From positions 1-14,820 of the forward strand of contig JAAOZY010000053.1 of assembly GCA_012274205.1 (NCBI GenBank): a stretch of 14,820 bases of DNA, written 5' to 3'. This document shows, one piece after another, positions 6,483 to 13,742 of the stretch. Made by a program: the position numbers and the translations under genes. The notes below the pieces were generated by a model that saw only the letters and a program-made list of their open reading frames with translations, had not been told where the DNA came from and ran no database searches. The DNA is from Betaproteobacteria bacterium. Lineage in GTDB: Bacteria > Pseudomonadota > Gammaproteobacteria > Burkholderiales > SG8-39. Within the stretch, counting starts at the first letter, position 1. Each line of letters begins with the position of its first letter.

Positions 6483-7652
6483 ATGAAGAACAACGGATTT
6501 TTGAAAGCCATCATCGCAGCGGCCGCGCTTGCTGCGCTGCCTGCCGCGGCGCAGGACGTGGTGAAGATCGGGCAGATCGAGGCGCAGACCGGACCGCTCG
6601 CCACCTATGGCTGGATGGGCAGCCAGGGCGCAAAGCTCGCGGTCGAGGAAATCAACAAGTCGGGCGGCTTCAAGGTCGGCGCCAAGACCTACAAGCTCGA
6701 GCTGATCTCGCCGGACACGCGCGCCAACCCGCAGGAGGCGCTCATCCAGATGAAGCAGTTGCTCGAGCAGGACAAGGTCAAATACGTGTTCGGGCCCTTC
6801 CTGACCAATGTGTTCAACGGCATCGAGCCGTACACGACGCAGAACAACGGCAAATTCCTGCTGATGGGGGGCGCCACTGCCATCCATGCGAAGCTGGGCA
6901 CGCCGAACCACGAATACCTGCTGCGCACCTGGAACTGGGACGCGGGCGAGGCCGGTTTCGGCCAACTGATGGTCGATTACCTGAAAAAGCAGGGCGCGAA
7001 GAAAGTTGCCATGCTGTTCCAGAACGACGCGTTCGGCAAGGTTGCAGTCGACATCTACACGCCGATCTTCAAGAAGGCGGGCATCGACCTGCAGGTCGAG
7101 CTGTTCGAGCCGGGCACCAAGGATTTTTCGGCGCCGCTGGCGAAGCTCGCGGCCGGCAAGCCCGACTACCTGTTCCCCGGCTACGTCGACGCGGTGCTGT
7201 ATGACATCGTGCGCCAGGCGACCGAAACCGGCATGTTCAAGAAGTTCTTCACCGTGCGCGGCTCGATGGGCCCGGCCCTGAAGAACAAGGACCTGATCGA
7301 CGACTACATCGCCTATCTGCCGAAATATTTCGAGGCGGCCGAGAAGACCGAGCCCAGGACCAAGGCTTTCGTCGCCGACTACAAGGCGTTCTACAAGCGC
7401 GATTTCCCCTATGACCAGGCGCCGCTGTGCTCGTCCTCGTGCTACGACCATGTATACATGCTGGTCGCGGCGATGAAGAAGGCCGGCACGGTGGACGACG
7501 TGGCCAAGGTCAAGCAGGCGCTGATAACGTCCAAGTACAAGGGCGTATGGAACATCCGCTACGACAGCACCGGCGAAGCGGTGTTCGACTTCGACATCCT
7601 GCACATGAAGAAAGGCGGCACGATCACCTCGACCCACATTGAACCGAAATAA
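6483..7652 (+). CDS. livK: Periplasmic substrate-binding protein, LIV/HAAT-type ABC transporter
   Basis: The 389-residue secreted protein has a clear Sec signal peptide: MKNNGFLK, then a run of Ala/Ile/Leu, with likely cleavage near residue 23 in PAAAQD. The mature part follows the type I periplasmic binding fold of the branched-chain amino acid/amide family, beginning with IGQIEAQTGPLATYGWMGSQ and including FGPFLTNVFNGIEPYT and a GTKDFSAPLAKL segment. This family binds amino acids, amides, urea and also many aromatic or short organic acids, so the symbol is only a family label. A strong AGGAGGAG lies 9 nt before the ATG. The membrane and ATPase genes follow directly, making a complete importer. 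The regulatory context suggests that the ligand is a substrate of the neighbouring oxygenases. Confidence 0.92.
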   Translation: MKNNGFLKAIIAAAALAALPAAAQDVVKIGQIEAQTGPLATYGWMGSQGAKLAVEEINKSGGFKVGAKTYKLELISPDTRANPQEALIQMKQLLEQDKVKYVFGPFLTNVFNGIEPYTTQNNGKFLLMGGATAIHAKLGTPNHEYLLRTWNWDAGEAGFGQLMVDYLKKQGAKKVAMLFQNDAFGKVAVDIYTPIFKKAGIDLQVELFEPGTKDFSAPLAKLAAGKPDYLFPGYVDAVLYDIVRQATETGMFKKFFTVRGSMGPALKNKDLIDDYIAYLPKYFEAAEKTEPRTKAFVADYKAFYKRDFPYDQAPLCSSSCYDHVYMLVAAMKKAGTVDDVAKVKQALITSKYKGVWNIRYDSTGEAVFDFDILHMKKGGTITSTHIEPK

Positions 7653-7655
7653 TCT

Positions 7656-8516
7656 GTGGGGCAGTTGATAGTCGGCCAGCTTCTCAACGGAGCCATAGTC
7701 GGAACCCTGTACGGGATCGTCGCCCTAGGCGTCACGCTCACCTTCGGCATCACCGGCATCGTGAACTTTGCCCTGGGCGCGTTCATGATGCTGGGCGGCT
7801 ACATGGCGTGGTACTTCACCGACGGCGCCGGCATGCCCTACCCGGTGGCCGTGGTGTGCGCAGTGGCGGTGACCGCGTTCGCCGGGCTCATCGCCGACCA
7901 GACGCTGTTCCGCTTCACGCGCAACAATCTCGTCAACGGGCTGCTGGTTTCGATCGGCCTGATCTCGGTGATGGAAGGCTGCGCGCTGCTCATCTGGACG
8001 TCGACGCCGAAGAACATGGAGTACGTGCTTCCCGGCGTGTTCATGTTTTTCGGGCTGGTGGTGCCGAAAATGAAACTGGTGGTGTTCCTGCTGCTGCTGG
8101 GCGTAATCCTCGCCACCTACGCGGCGCTGACCCGCACCTGGATCGGCCGCGCCGCTTACGCCTATGCGCAGAATCCGGAAGCGGCGGAATTGATGGGCGT
8201 GCGCACCAGGCTGATGCAATCCGGCGTGGTGGTCTATTCCACCGGCCTTGCCGGGCTGGGCGGCGCGCTCTACGCCAGCCTCTATTCGATCGAGCCGACC
8301 ATGGGCAGCCTGTATATTCTGAAGGCCGTCGAGTCGGCCATCCTCGCCGGCATAGGCAGCGTCATGGGATCCTTGTTCGGCGGCGTGCTCCTGGGCGTCA
8401 CCGAGGGCGTCGGGTCGATCTACCTGCCGATTGCGTTTCGCGACGCCTACGGTCTCGTCTTCCTGGTCGCCATACTGCTGTTCAAGCCGGCCGGCCTGTT
8501 CGCGGGGCGCAAATGA
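7656..8516 (+). CDS. livH: ABC transporter permease, LivH family
   Basis: The 286-residue polytopic inner-membrane permease has the LivH-type opening QLLNGAIVGTLYGIVALGVT followed by GIVNFALGAFMMLGGY. The later ATP-binding-protein contact region is NPEAAELMGVRTRLMQSGVV. It ends with the usual LFKPAGLFAGRK. The length matches the family. The start is GTG at 7656, 3 nt after the binding-protein stop, with a poor Shine-Dalgarno, so it probably depends on coupling. TTG at 7665 is a less likely alternative. Its stop overlaps the next start by 4 nt (ATGA). Confidence 0.93.
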   Translation: MGQLIVGQLLNGAIVGTLYGIVALGVTLTFGITGIVNFALGAFMMLGGYMAWYFTDGAGMPYPVAVVCAVAVTAFAGLIADQTLFRFTRNNLVNGLLVSIGLISVMEGCALLIWTSTPKNMEYVLPGVFMFFGLVVPKMKLVVFLLLLGVILATYAALTRTWIGRAAYAYAQNPEAAELMGVRTRLMQSGVVVYSTGLAGLGGALYASLYSIEPTMGSLYILKAVESAILAGIGSVMGSLFGGVLLGVTEGVGSIYLPIAFRDAYGLVFLVAILLFKPAGLFAGRK

Positions 8517-9469
8517 ACGCCGGTGCGCGCCTGCTTGCGGTGGGGGCGGCGTTCGCCCTCCTGCCGCTGCTGGTGAAGAGCGACTTCGCGCTGACCATCC
8601 TGGTGTTTTCCTTCCTGCTCGGCATGCTCGCGGTGAGTTTCAACCTGATCTTCGGCTTTACCGGGCAGCTCTCCATGTTCCACGCGGCCGCGTTCGGCAT
8701 CTCCGCCTACGCGACTTACCTCGCCATGTCCCGCCTGGGGGTGTCCTTCTGGAGCGGCACCCTGCTCGCAGCGGCCCTGGTGATGCTGCTGTCCCTGATC
8801 GTCGGCACCATCTGCTTTCGCTTCCGCCTGAAGGAGTTCTACTTCGCCGTGGTGACGCTGGCGTTCTCGGAGATGGCGCGCCTGGTGGTGCTCAACTGGA
8901 ACGACGTCACCAACGGTTCGCTCGGCATCATCCTGCAGGACAAGCCGACGCTCTGGCTGCCCGGGCTGGGCGTGGTCAAGCTCGACGGCACTCTGATGTG
9001 GTACTACGTCAGCCTCGCCGCGCTCGCGCTGACCGTGCTGGTGTGCTGGCGCCTGGTCAACTCCTGGATGGGGCGCTGTTTTGCCGCGATACGCCTGAAC
9101 GACGAGTTGGGCGATACGCTGGGCATCAACGTGTTCCGCTACAAGCTCGCCGCTTTCGTCGCCGGCAACATGATCGCGGCGGTCACCGGCAGCCTCTACG
9201 CCTACTATCTCGGCTCGATCGAGCCCGGCTTCCTGTCGATCGACCAATCGCTCGCGATCGTGGCGATGGTGCTGCTCGGCGGACGCGGCGCGGTGGCTGC
9301 TCCGATCATCGGCGCGCTGGTGCTCACCGCGCTCCCGCACCTGATCCACTTCAGCGCCGAGGTTCGCTCCATCGTCTACGGCTCGATCCTGATCCTCACG
9401 ATCCTGCTGATGCCGCAAGGCATATATGGAACGCTAGCCGCGCTCGGGCGCCGCCGCCATGCTGCTTGA
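8513..9469 (+). CDS. livM: ABC transporter permease, LivM family
   Basis: The 318-residue second permease of the importer. It is hydrophobic throughout and carries the LivM hallmarks NLIFGFTGQLSMFHAAAFGI near the N terminus, FRLKEFYFAVVTLAFSEM, the NDELGDTLGINVFRYKLAAF cytoplasmic coupling region, and VAMVLLGGRGAVAAPIIGA near the C terminus. The ATG at 8513 overlaps the LivH stop by 4 nt. The open frame extends upstream inside LivH, but that part is an arginine-rich shadow. The C terminus overlaps the start of the first ATPase gene by 11 nt. LivH and LivM would form the membrane heterodimer. Confidence 0.93.
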   Translation: MNAGARLLAVGAAFALLPLLVKSDFALTILVFSFLLGMLAVSFNLIFGFTGQLSMFHAAAFGISAYATYLAMSRLGVSFWSGTLLAAALVMLLSLIVGTICFRFRLKEFYFAVVTLAFSEMARLVVLNWNDVTNGSLGIILQDKPTLWLPGLGVVKLDGTLMWYYVSLAALALTVLVCWRLVNSWMGRCFAAIRLNDELGDTLGINVFRYKLAAFVAGNMIAAVTGSLYAYYLGSIEPGFLSIDQSLAIVAMVLLGGRGAVAAPIIGALVLTALPHLIHFSAEVRSIVYGSILILTILLMPQGIYGTLAALGRRRHAA

Positions 9470-10229
9470 AGTCTCCGGCCTGACCAAGCGCTTCGGCGGG
9501 CTTACCGCCGTTGCGGACCTCTCGTTCTCGATCGGCGCGGGCGAAATCGTCGGCGTGTTCGGGCCCAATGGCTCGGGCAAGACCACGCTGCTCAGCCTGA
9601 TCGCCGGAGTACACGCGCCGAGCGCGGGCAAGATCATCTGGAAGACAGGCGAAATCCAGGGCGATCGCCCGCATGACATCGCCGCTGCCGGTGTGGTGAA
9701 GACCTTCCAGAACCCGCAGCTGTTCGCCGAACTCAGCGTGTACGAGCACCTCATCATCGCGGGCCACCTGATGCTGAAGCGGCGCCTCGGCTGGCGGCGC
9801 ATCGCGACGCTCATCAACGCCGGCGCCGGCAACGCCGGCGGCGATCTGGAGCGGCGCGCCGGGGAGGTCCTCGGCCTGTGCCGGCTGGAGGCGGCGCGCG
9901 ACCAGACCGCGGCGGAACTGTCCTACGGCGAGGAAAAGATGCTGGGCGTGGCGATGGCGCTGATGTGCGAGCCGCAACTGCTGCTGCTGGACGAGCCCGC
10001 ATCGGGCCTCGGCCAGGCCGAAATAGAAAACCTGGAAGCAGTGCTGCGCGACCTGCGCTCGCATGGCACGACCCTGTGCATCATCGATCACAAGGTCGGA
10101 TTCCTCGGCAAACTCGCCGACCGCGCCATCAGCCTGCACCACGGCGCCAAGATTGCCGAAGGCACGCCTGCAGAGGTGCTGCGCGATCCGAGCGTCATCG
10201 CCGCCTACCTGGGGCATCGCCATGATTGA
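9459..10229 (+). CDS. livG: ABC transporter ATP-binding protein, LivG family
   Basis: The 256-residue cytoplasmic ATPase has all key motifs: Walker A GPNGSGKT (35-42), Q-loop Gln84 in FQNPQLF, signature LSYGE (154-158), Walker B LLLLDE (174-179) and the switch His211 in IIDHKV. The D-loop follows as ASGLGQAE rather than the more common AAGLNPxE. The insertion around residues 104-130 (KRRLGWRR...) is typical of LivG. It starts 11 nt inside livM and runs 8 nt into livF, so production of the subunits is tightly coupled. Confidence 0.94.
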   Translation: MLLEVSGLTKRFGGLTAVADLSFSIGAGEIVGVFGPNGSGKTTLLSLIAGVHAPSAGKIIWKTGEIQGDRPHDIAAAGVVKTFQNPQLFAELSVYEHLIIAGHLMLKRRLGWRRIATLINAGAGNAGGDLERRAGEVLGLCRLEAARDQTAAELSYGEEKMLGVAMALMCEPQLLLLDEPASGLGQAEIENLEAVLRDLRSHGTTLCIIDHKVGFLGKLADRAISLHHGAKIAEGTPAEVLRDPSVIAAYLGHRHD

Positions 10230-10926
10230 GTTCGAGCGGGTCAACGTCCATTACGGCAAGAACCACGTGCTCAAGGACGTTACGGTAAACGTCGGCGCCG
10301 GCGAAGTCGTATCGCTGATCGGCGCCAACGCCGCCGGCAAGACCACCACGCTGCGCACGGCGCTGGGACTGAAGGCGGCGAGCTCCGGGACGCTGCGCTT
10401 TGCCGGCGAGGAGATCACGCCCTTGTCCACGCACCAGCGCGTGAATCGCGGCCTGGTGCTGGTACCGGAAGGCCGGCAGGTATTCGTCAAGTTCACCGTG
10501 CTGGAAAACCTGCTGATGGGCGCCTACCATCGGACGGACCGCAACCACGCCGCCGCGGAACTCGACCAGGTATTCGACATGTTCCCGCGGCTGCACGAGC
10601 GCCGCGCGCAGAAGGCCGGCTCGATGTCCGGCGGCGAGCAGCAGATGCTCGCCATCGCGCGCGGGCTGATGGCCAAGCCCAAGTGCCTGCTGCTGGACGA
10701 GCCTACGCTCGGCCTCGCGCCGATCATCGTCGAGGAAATCGCCCACATCGTGCGCCGGCTCGCGCAAAGCGGCATGACCATCCTGCTGGCCGAACAGAAC
10801 GCGGCCATGGCGCTCGCCAGCGCCGGGCGCGCCTATGTGCTCGAATCGGGCAGCATTTCGCTGCAGGGCGCGTCGGAAGAGCTGCGCCAATCGGACGCCA
10901 TCAAGAGCCTGTACCTCGGAAACTAG
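10222..10926 (+). CDS. livF: ABC transporter ATP-binding protein, LivF family
   Basis: The 234-residue second ATPase of the importer. Motifs are Walker A GANAAGKT (34-41), PEGRQVF with Q-loop Gln86, signature MSGGEQQ (135-141), Walker B LLLDE (156-160), and the LivF-specific EQN (191-193) in place of the usual switch histidine. The start at 10222 is in an 8-nt overlap with livG and gives the standard LivF N terminus. The frame upstream of it is a shadow of livG. A short 23-nt gap separates it from the PhyH gene, which has its own strong ribosome binding site. Confidence 0.94.
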   Translation: MIEFERVNVHYGKNHVLKDVTVNVGAGEVVSLIGANAAGKTTTLRTALGLKAASSGTLRFAGEEITPLSTHQRVNRGLVLVPEGRQVFVKFTVLENLLMGAYHRTDRNHAAAELDQVFDMFPRLHERRAQKAGSMSGGEQQMLAIARGLMAKPKCLLLDEPTLGLAPIIVEEIAHIVRRLAQSGMTILLAEQNAAMALASAGRAYVLESGSISLQGASEELRQSDAIKSLYLGN

Positions 10927-10949
10927 CAGCAACAGCGAAGGAGACCATC

Positions 10950-11879
10950 ATGACACCCGAGCAAATCCTGTCCATCCCGCCGCGCGTCCTGACGCAGGCG
11001 CAGCGCGAAGCGTATTTCAGCGAGGGATACATCATCCTCGAGAAGATCATCGGCGACGAGTGGATCAGGAAACTGCGAGCCGCCACGGACGAACTGATCG
11101 AGCGCAGCCGCAAGGTGAGCAAGTCGGACGTGATCTACGACCTGGAGCCGGACCACAAGCCGCACGACCCGCGCCTGCGCCGCGTATCCAACCCGGTGGA
11201 ACAGCATCCCGTGTTCTGGGACTACTGCACCCAATCGCCCATGCCCGACATCGTCGCCGACCTGGTCGGTCCGGATGTCAAATTCCACCATTCAAAGCTG
11301 AACTTCAAATGGAAGAAGGGCGGCGAAGAGGTCAAGTGGCACTACGACATTTCGTTCTGGCCGCATACCAACTATTCGCCGCTCACCATAGGCACCTACA
11401 TCTATGACTGCAGCATGGAGCAGGGCCCGGTGGGCTTCATCCCGAAGAGCCACCTGATCGAACCGGTGCTGAACCAGTACGACGCGAACGGGAACTGGGT
11501 CGGCTGCCTGTCGGAGCGGGATATCGCCGGTCTGGACACTGCCAAGGCCGTCTATGCGGTGGCCCCTGCGGGATCGCTGACGCTGCACAACTGCCGCACC
11601 ATCCACGGCTCGCCGCGCAATGACTCGGACCTCGGCCGCCCGCTGCTGCTGTACACGCTGAGTTCGGCGGATGCCTTCCCCTATACCGGCAATCCGATCA
11701 AGTCCAAGTACGACCAGGCCATCATCCGCGGCAAGCGCGCGCTGTTCGCGCACCACGACCCGCGTCCGTGCCTGATCCCGCCAGACTGGTCGGGCGGCTA
11801 CACTTCGATCTTCTCGCTGCAGCAGAAGGAAAACGAGGCGGTGGCGCGCGGCGGCGCGGCGGGCGCGGTGGCGATGTAG
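10950..11879 (+). CDS. PhyH-type (phytanoyl-CoA dioxygenase family) Fe(II)/2-oxoglutarate oxygenase 1
   Basis: The 309-residue soluble oxygenase is expected to use Fe(II), O2 and 2-oxoglutarate to hydroxylate a substrate. The iron triad is visible as His131-x-Asp133 (WHYDISFW) and His219 (TIHGSPRN), with Arg230 (GRPLLLY) eleven residues later as the likely 2-oxoglutarate carboxylate ligand. GPVGFIPKSH (159-168) is the usual strand before the distal His. All catalytic residues are intact. The ATG at 10950 has AAGGAG 6 nt upstream. It is the last gene of the desaturase-liv operon, so its substrate is probably the imported compound or a product of it. The C terminus ends in a low-complexity Gly/Ala tail. 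It is clearly different in sequence from the second PhyH protein on the opposite strand. Confidence 0.9.
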   Translation: MTPEQILSIPPRVLTQAQREAYFSEGYIILEKIIGDEWIRKLRAATDELIERSRKVSKSDVIYDLEPDHKPHDPRLRRVSNPVEQHPVFWDYCTQSPMPDIVADLVGPDVKFHHSKLNFKWKKGGEEVKWHYDISFWPHTNYSPLTIGTYIYDCSMEQGPVGFIPKSHLIEPVLNQYDANGNWVGCLSERDIAGLDTAKAVYAVAPAGSLTLHNCRTIHGSPRNDSDLGRPLLLYTLSSADAFPYTGNPIKSKYDQAIIRGKRALFAHHDPRPCLIPPDWSGGYTSIFSLQQKENEAVARGGAAGAVAM

Positions 11880-11910
11880 GCGGATTGCGCCGGCGCGGCG
11901 CGCGCGGCTG
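11880..11910. other. Convergent intergenic gap
   Basis: Only 31 nt separate the stop of the plus-strand dioxygenase from the stop of the minus-strand PanB-like gene. The stretch is almost pure G/C and contains the palindrome GCGCCGGCGC (11887-11896), but without a loop or T-run. I see no convincing bidirectional terminator, so the two transcripts probably overlap at their ends. Confidence 0.4.
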
Positions 11911-12768
11911 CTACTTCTGCTGCAGCGCCTGCTCCAGCCGCGCCAGCTCCTCGGGCTTCATCGCGTAGCTGTGGTCCGCATCGGGGAACTGCCCGCTGCG
12001 CACTTCGGCCGCGTAGGTCTTTAACGCATCCACCGCGATCTGCGCGATGCTGGCGTAGCGCTTGGTGAACTTGGGCTTGAACTGGTCGAACATGCCGAGC
12101 AGGTCGAATGCGAGCAGCAGCTGACCGCAGCTCGCCGGCCCGGCGCCGATGCCGAAGGTGAAAATGTCCACCGCATCGTCCACCGCCTTCGCCACCGGCG
12201 CCGGCACCGCTTCGACTTCGAAGCCGATGCCGCCGGCCTCCTGGATGGCGATGCCGTCGTCGATGATCTTGAGCGCCTCCTCGGCGGTCTTGCCCTGCAG
12301 CTTGAAACCGCCGTAATGGTGCACGAAATGCGGACACATGCCGACGTGGCTCATCACCGGCACGCCGGCGTCGGCAATCGCCTTGATCAGCTGGAACTTG
12401 TCGCGCCCGCCCTGGATCTTGACGCAGTCCACGCCGCCTTCCTTCATGAAGCGCAGCGCGTTGGTGACCGCGACATCCGGGTTCGGATAGCTGCCGTAGG
12501 GCATGGCCACCAGGCTGAACGTGTTGGGGGCGCCGCGGCGCACCGCCTGGCAGTGCTCCAGCATCAGGTCCACGGTGACCGGCAGGGTATTGGCGTAGCC
12601 GTAGCTCACCATGCCCAGACTGTCGCCGACGGCGCAGATGTCGATGCCGGCGCGCTCCGCCCATACCGCCGTGGGATAGTCCGGAATCGAAGCCATCACG
12701 ACCTTTTCGCCGGCGCGCTTGCGCGCCAGGAGGTCGGGGATGCTCAGCTTCTTGCGTTCTTCCGCCAT
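11911..12768 (-). CDS. Divergent PanB-family enzyme 2
   Basis: The 285-residue TIM-barrel protein of the PanB family aligns almost without gaps to enzyme 1, with roughly half the residues identical by eye. Kept: VGDS Asp49 (E. coli Asp45), Lys117, His141 in SHVG, and Glu186 in VEAVP (E. coli Glu181). Changed in the same way as enzyme 1: E. coli Asp84 is Ala88 (VAMP) and Glu114 is Gln119 (KIQGG). Unlike enzyme 1, the family's TDGQ is SCGQ (213-216). Both copies share the C-terminal KPKFTKRYA block. Classical ketopantoate synthesis is unlikely. The ATG at 12768 is 19 nt after the stop of PhyH protein 2, with a weak Shine-Dalgarno, so the two are co-transcribed. The open frame upstream of 12768 is a shadow of the PhyH gene. 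Confidence 0.87.
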   Translation of the reverse strand: MAEERKKLSIPDLLARKRAGEKVVMASIPDYPTAVWAERAGIDICAVGDSLGMVSYGYANTLPVTVDLMLEHCQAVRRGAPNTFSLVAMPYGSYPNPDVAVTNALRFMKEGGVDCVKIQGGRDKFQLIKAIADAGVPVMSHVGMCPHFVHHYGGFKLQGKTAEEALKIIDDGIAIQEAGGIGFEVEAVPAPVAKAVDDAVDIFTFGIGAGPASCGQLLLAFDLLGMFDQFKPKFTKRYASIAQIAVDALKTYAAEVRSGQFPDADHSYAMKPEELARLEQALQQK

Positions 12769-12787
12769 GCTGCCCGCAGCGCCGGGC

Positions 12788-13621
12788 TCAGGCCCGGAAC
12801 TCCTGTTTGCTCGTGCCCTGGTAGAGCGCCTTGACCTGGCGCTGCACCGCGTCGTCGTGCGCGGCGAGCGCGCGTTCGTCCAGGTCCGCCTGCGGACGCG
12901 GTTCGTAATCGAAATGGTGGAACCTGTCGGTGCCGCGCACCAGGACCGCCGAATCGCGCACCTTGGTCTGGCGCACGTAGGTGGGGATGTAGCGGATCGC
13001 CAGGCCGATGCGCCGGTCATTGCTGCGATTCGGCTCGGAGCCGTGCACGAGCTTGATGTGGTGCAGCGACATTTCCCCGGCGCGCAGCGGGATACCCACA
13101 GTCTTGGTCTTGTCTACCTCGACTGCGATTTCCTGGCCGCGCGACAGCAGATTGTCCTTGTGAAAGGTATCGACATGCGGCAACTGGTCGGTCTTGTGGC
13201 TGCCGGGGAGGAATTCCATGTAGCCGTTTTCGGGCGTGACATCGGTCAGGGCCACCCACGCCGTGATCACGTCGTTCGGATCCAGCCCCCAGTAGGTTGC
13301 ATCCTGATGCCAGGAAACGAAGCCCGGGTTATTGGCTTCCTTGATGAAGAAATTGGTGGTCCAGCACAGGATGTCGGGTCCGATCACGTCCTCGATCGCA
13401 TCGAGGATCTTCGGGTGGTGCACCAGCTCGTCCGCCCAGGTGAACAGCAGGTGGCTCTTGTGGCGCCAGTTGCCCTGCAGCGGCTTGCCGGCTATCGCTT
13501 CGTGCTGCTCCAGGCGGCGGCGGAAGTGCGCCGCCTCTTCGGCGGACAGGACCGGCACCGGAAAATAGAATCCGTCGCGGTTGTATTGCGCGACCGCAGC
13601 GCTGCTCAACAATTTGCTCAT
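12788..13621 (-). CDS. PhyH-type (phytanoyl-CoA dioxygenase family) Fe(II)/2-oxoglutarate oxygenase 2
   Basis: The 277-residue soluble dioxygenase matches the PhyH family closely. It has His105-x-Asp107 in SWHQDATYWG, a WVALTDVTPENGYMEFLPGS segment (122-141), the distal His193 in LVHGSEPN and Arg204 in DRRIGLAIRY. All iron and 2-oxoglutarate ligands are present. The start is taken at 13621 (MSKLLSS) because AGGGAG sits 5 nt upstream. An in-frame ATG at 13651 has no Shine-Dalgarno. It is the first gene of a two-gene unit with PanB-like enzyme 2, and operator copy 3 lies 38 nt upstream of the start. This N-terminal DGFYFPVPVLS pattern and the active-site strand are those of the PhyH proteins that act on small or CoA-linked substrates; the actual substrate is unknown. 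Confidence 0.92.
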   Translation of the reverse strand: MSKLLSSAAVAQYNRDGFYFPVPVLSAEEAAHFRRRLEQHEAIAGKPLQGNWRHKSHLLFTWADELVHHPKILDAIEDVIGPDILCWTTNFFIKEANNPGFVSWHQDATYWGLDPNDVITAWVALTDVTPENGYMEFLPGSHKTDQLPHVDTFHKDNLLSRGQEIAVEVDKTKTVGIPLRAGEMSLHHIKLVHGSEPNRSNDRRIGLAIRYIPTYVRQTKVRDSAVLVRGTDRFHHFDYEPRPQADLDERALAAHDDAVQRQVKALYQGTSKQEFRA

Positions 13622-13659
13622 CCTTGCTCCCTCGCTTTCGTCGTCGCACATGGCGTCAC

Positions 13660-13678
13660 ATATATTACTAATATATCA
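13660..13678 (-). promoter_or_regulatory. Operator copy 3 (TGATATA-N7-TATAT), PhyH2/PanB2 promoter
   Basis: Read on the minus strand, the 19-mer is TGATATATTAGTAATATAT. It matches copy 1 at 16 of 19 positions and copy 2 at 14. ATATATTA and TAATATAT (13660-13667 and 13669-13676) are perfect 8-bp arms around a single base, the most symmetrical of the three. It sits in the 121-nt gap between the ligase stop and the PhyH start, so this unit has its own control. -10-like sequences (TATATT, TAATAT) overlap it, but no clear -35 was found. Confidence 0.7.
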
Positions 13679-13742
13679 CAAGCAGACTGGCGATTTCGCC
13701 GCCGCGCCCGCTGCGATTCGTGCTGGCGGAAAGCTCGCGCCG

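Noticed and set aside
6456..7637. 393-codon minus-strand open frame opposite the binding protein gene
   Set aside because: The plus strand encodes a protein with signal peptide and full family motifs; the antisense product is low-complexity Val/Arg/Leu without recognisable domains.
7808..8512. N-terminal extension of LivM
   Set aside because: This part of the open frame lies inside livH and reads as Arg-rich shadow. The ATGA overlap at 8513 and the LivM N-terminal pattern fix the real start.
8447..9418. 323-codon minus-strand open frame opposite livM
   Set aside because: Charged, repetitive composition (Gln/Asp/His/Arg) and no domain; it mirrors the hydrophobic codons of LivM.
9419..9430. 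CATATATGG as a possible fourth operator
   Set aside because: It lies inside the livM coding region, lacks the TGATATA half-site and the second arm, and so does not match the 19-bp pattern.
10683..10949. N-terminal extension of PhyH protein 1 into livF
   Set aside because: The sequence is an out-of-frame shadow of livF, and a strong AAGGAG precedes the ATG at 10950.
12769..13020. N-terminal extension of PanB-like protein 2
   Set aside because: Arg/Ser/Thr-rich shadow of PhyH2; the PanB homology begins right after 12768.
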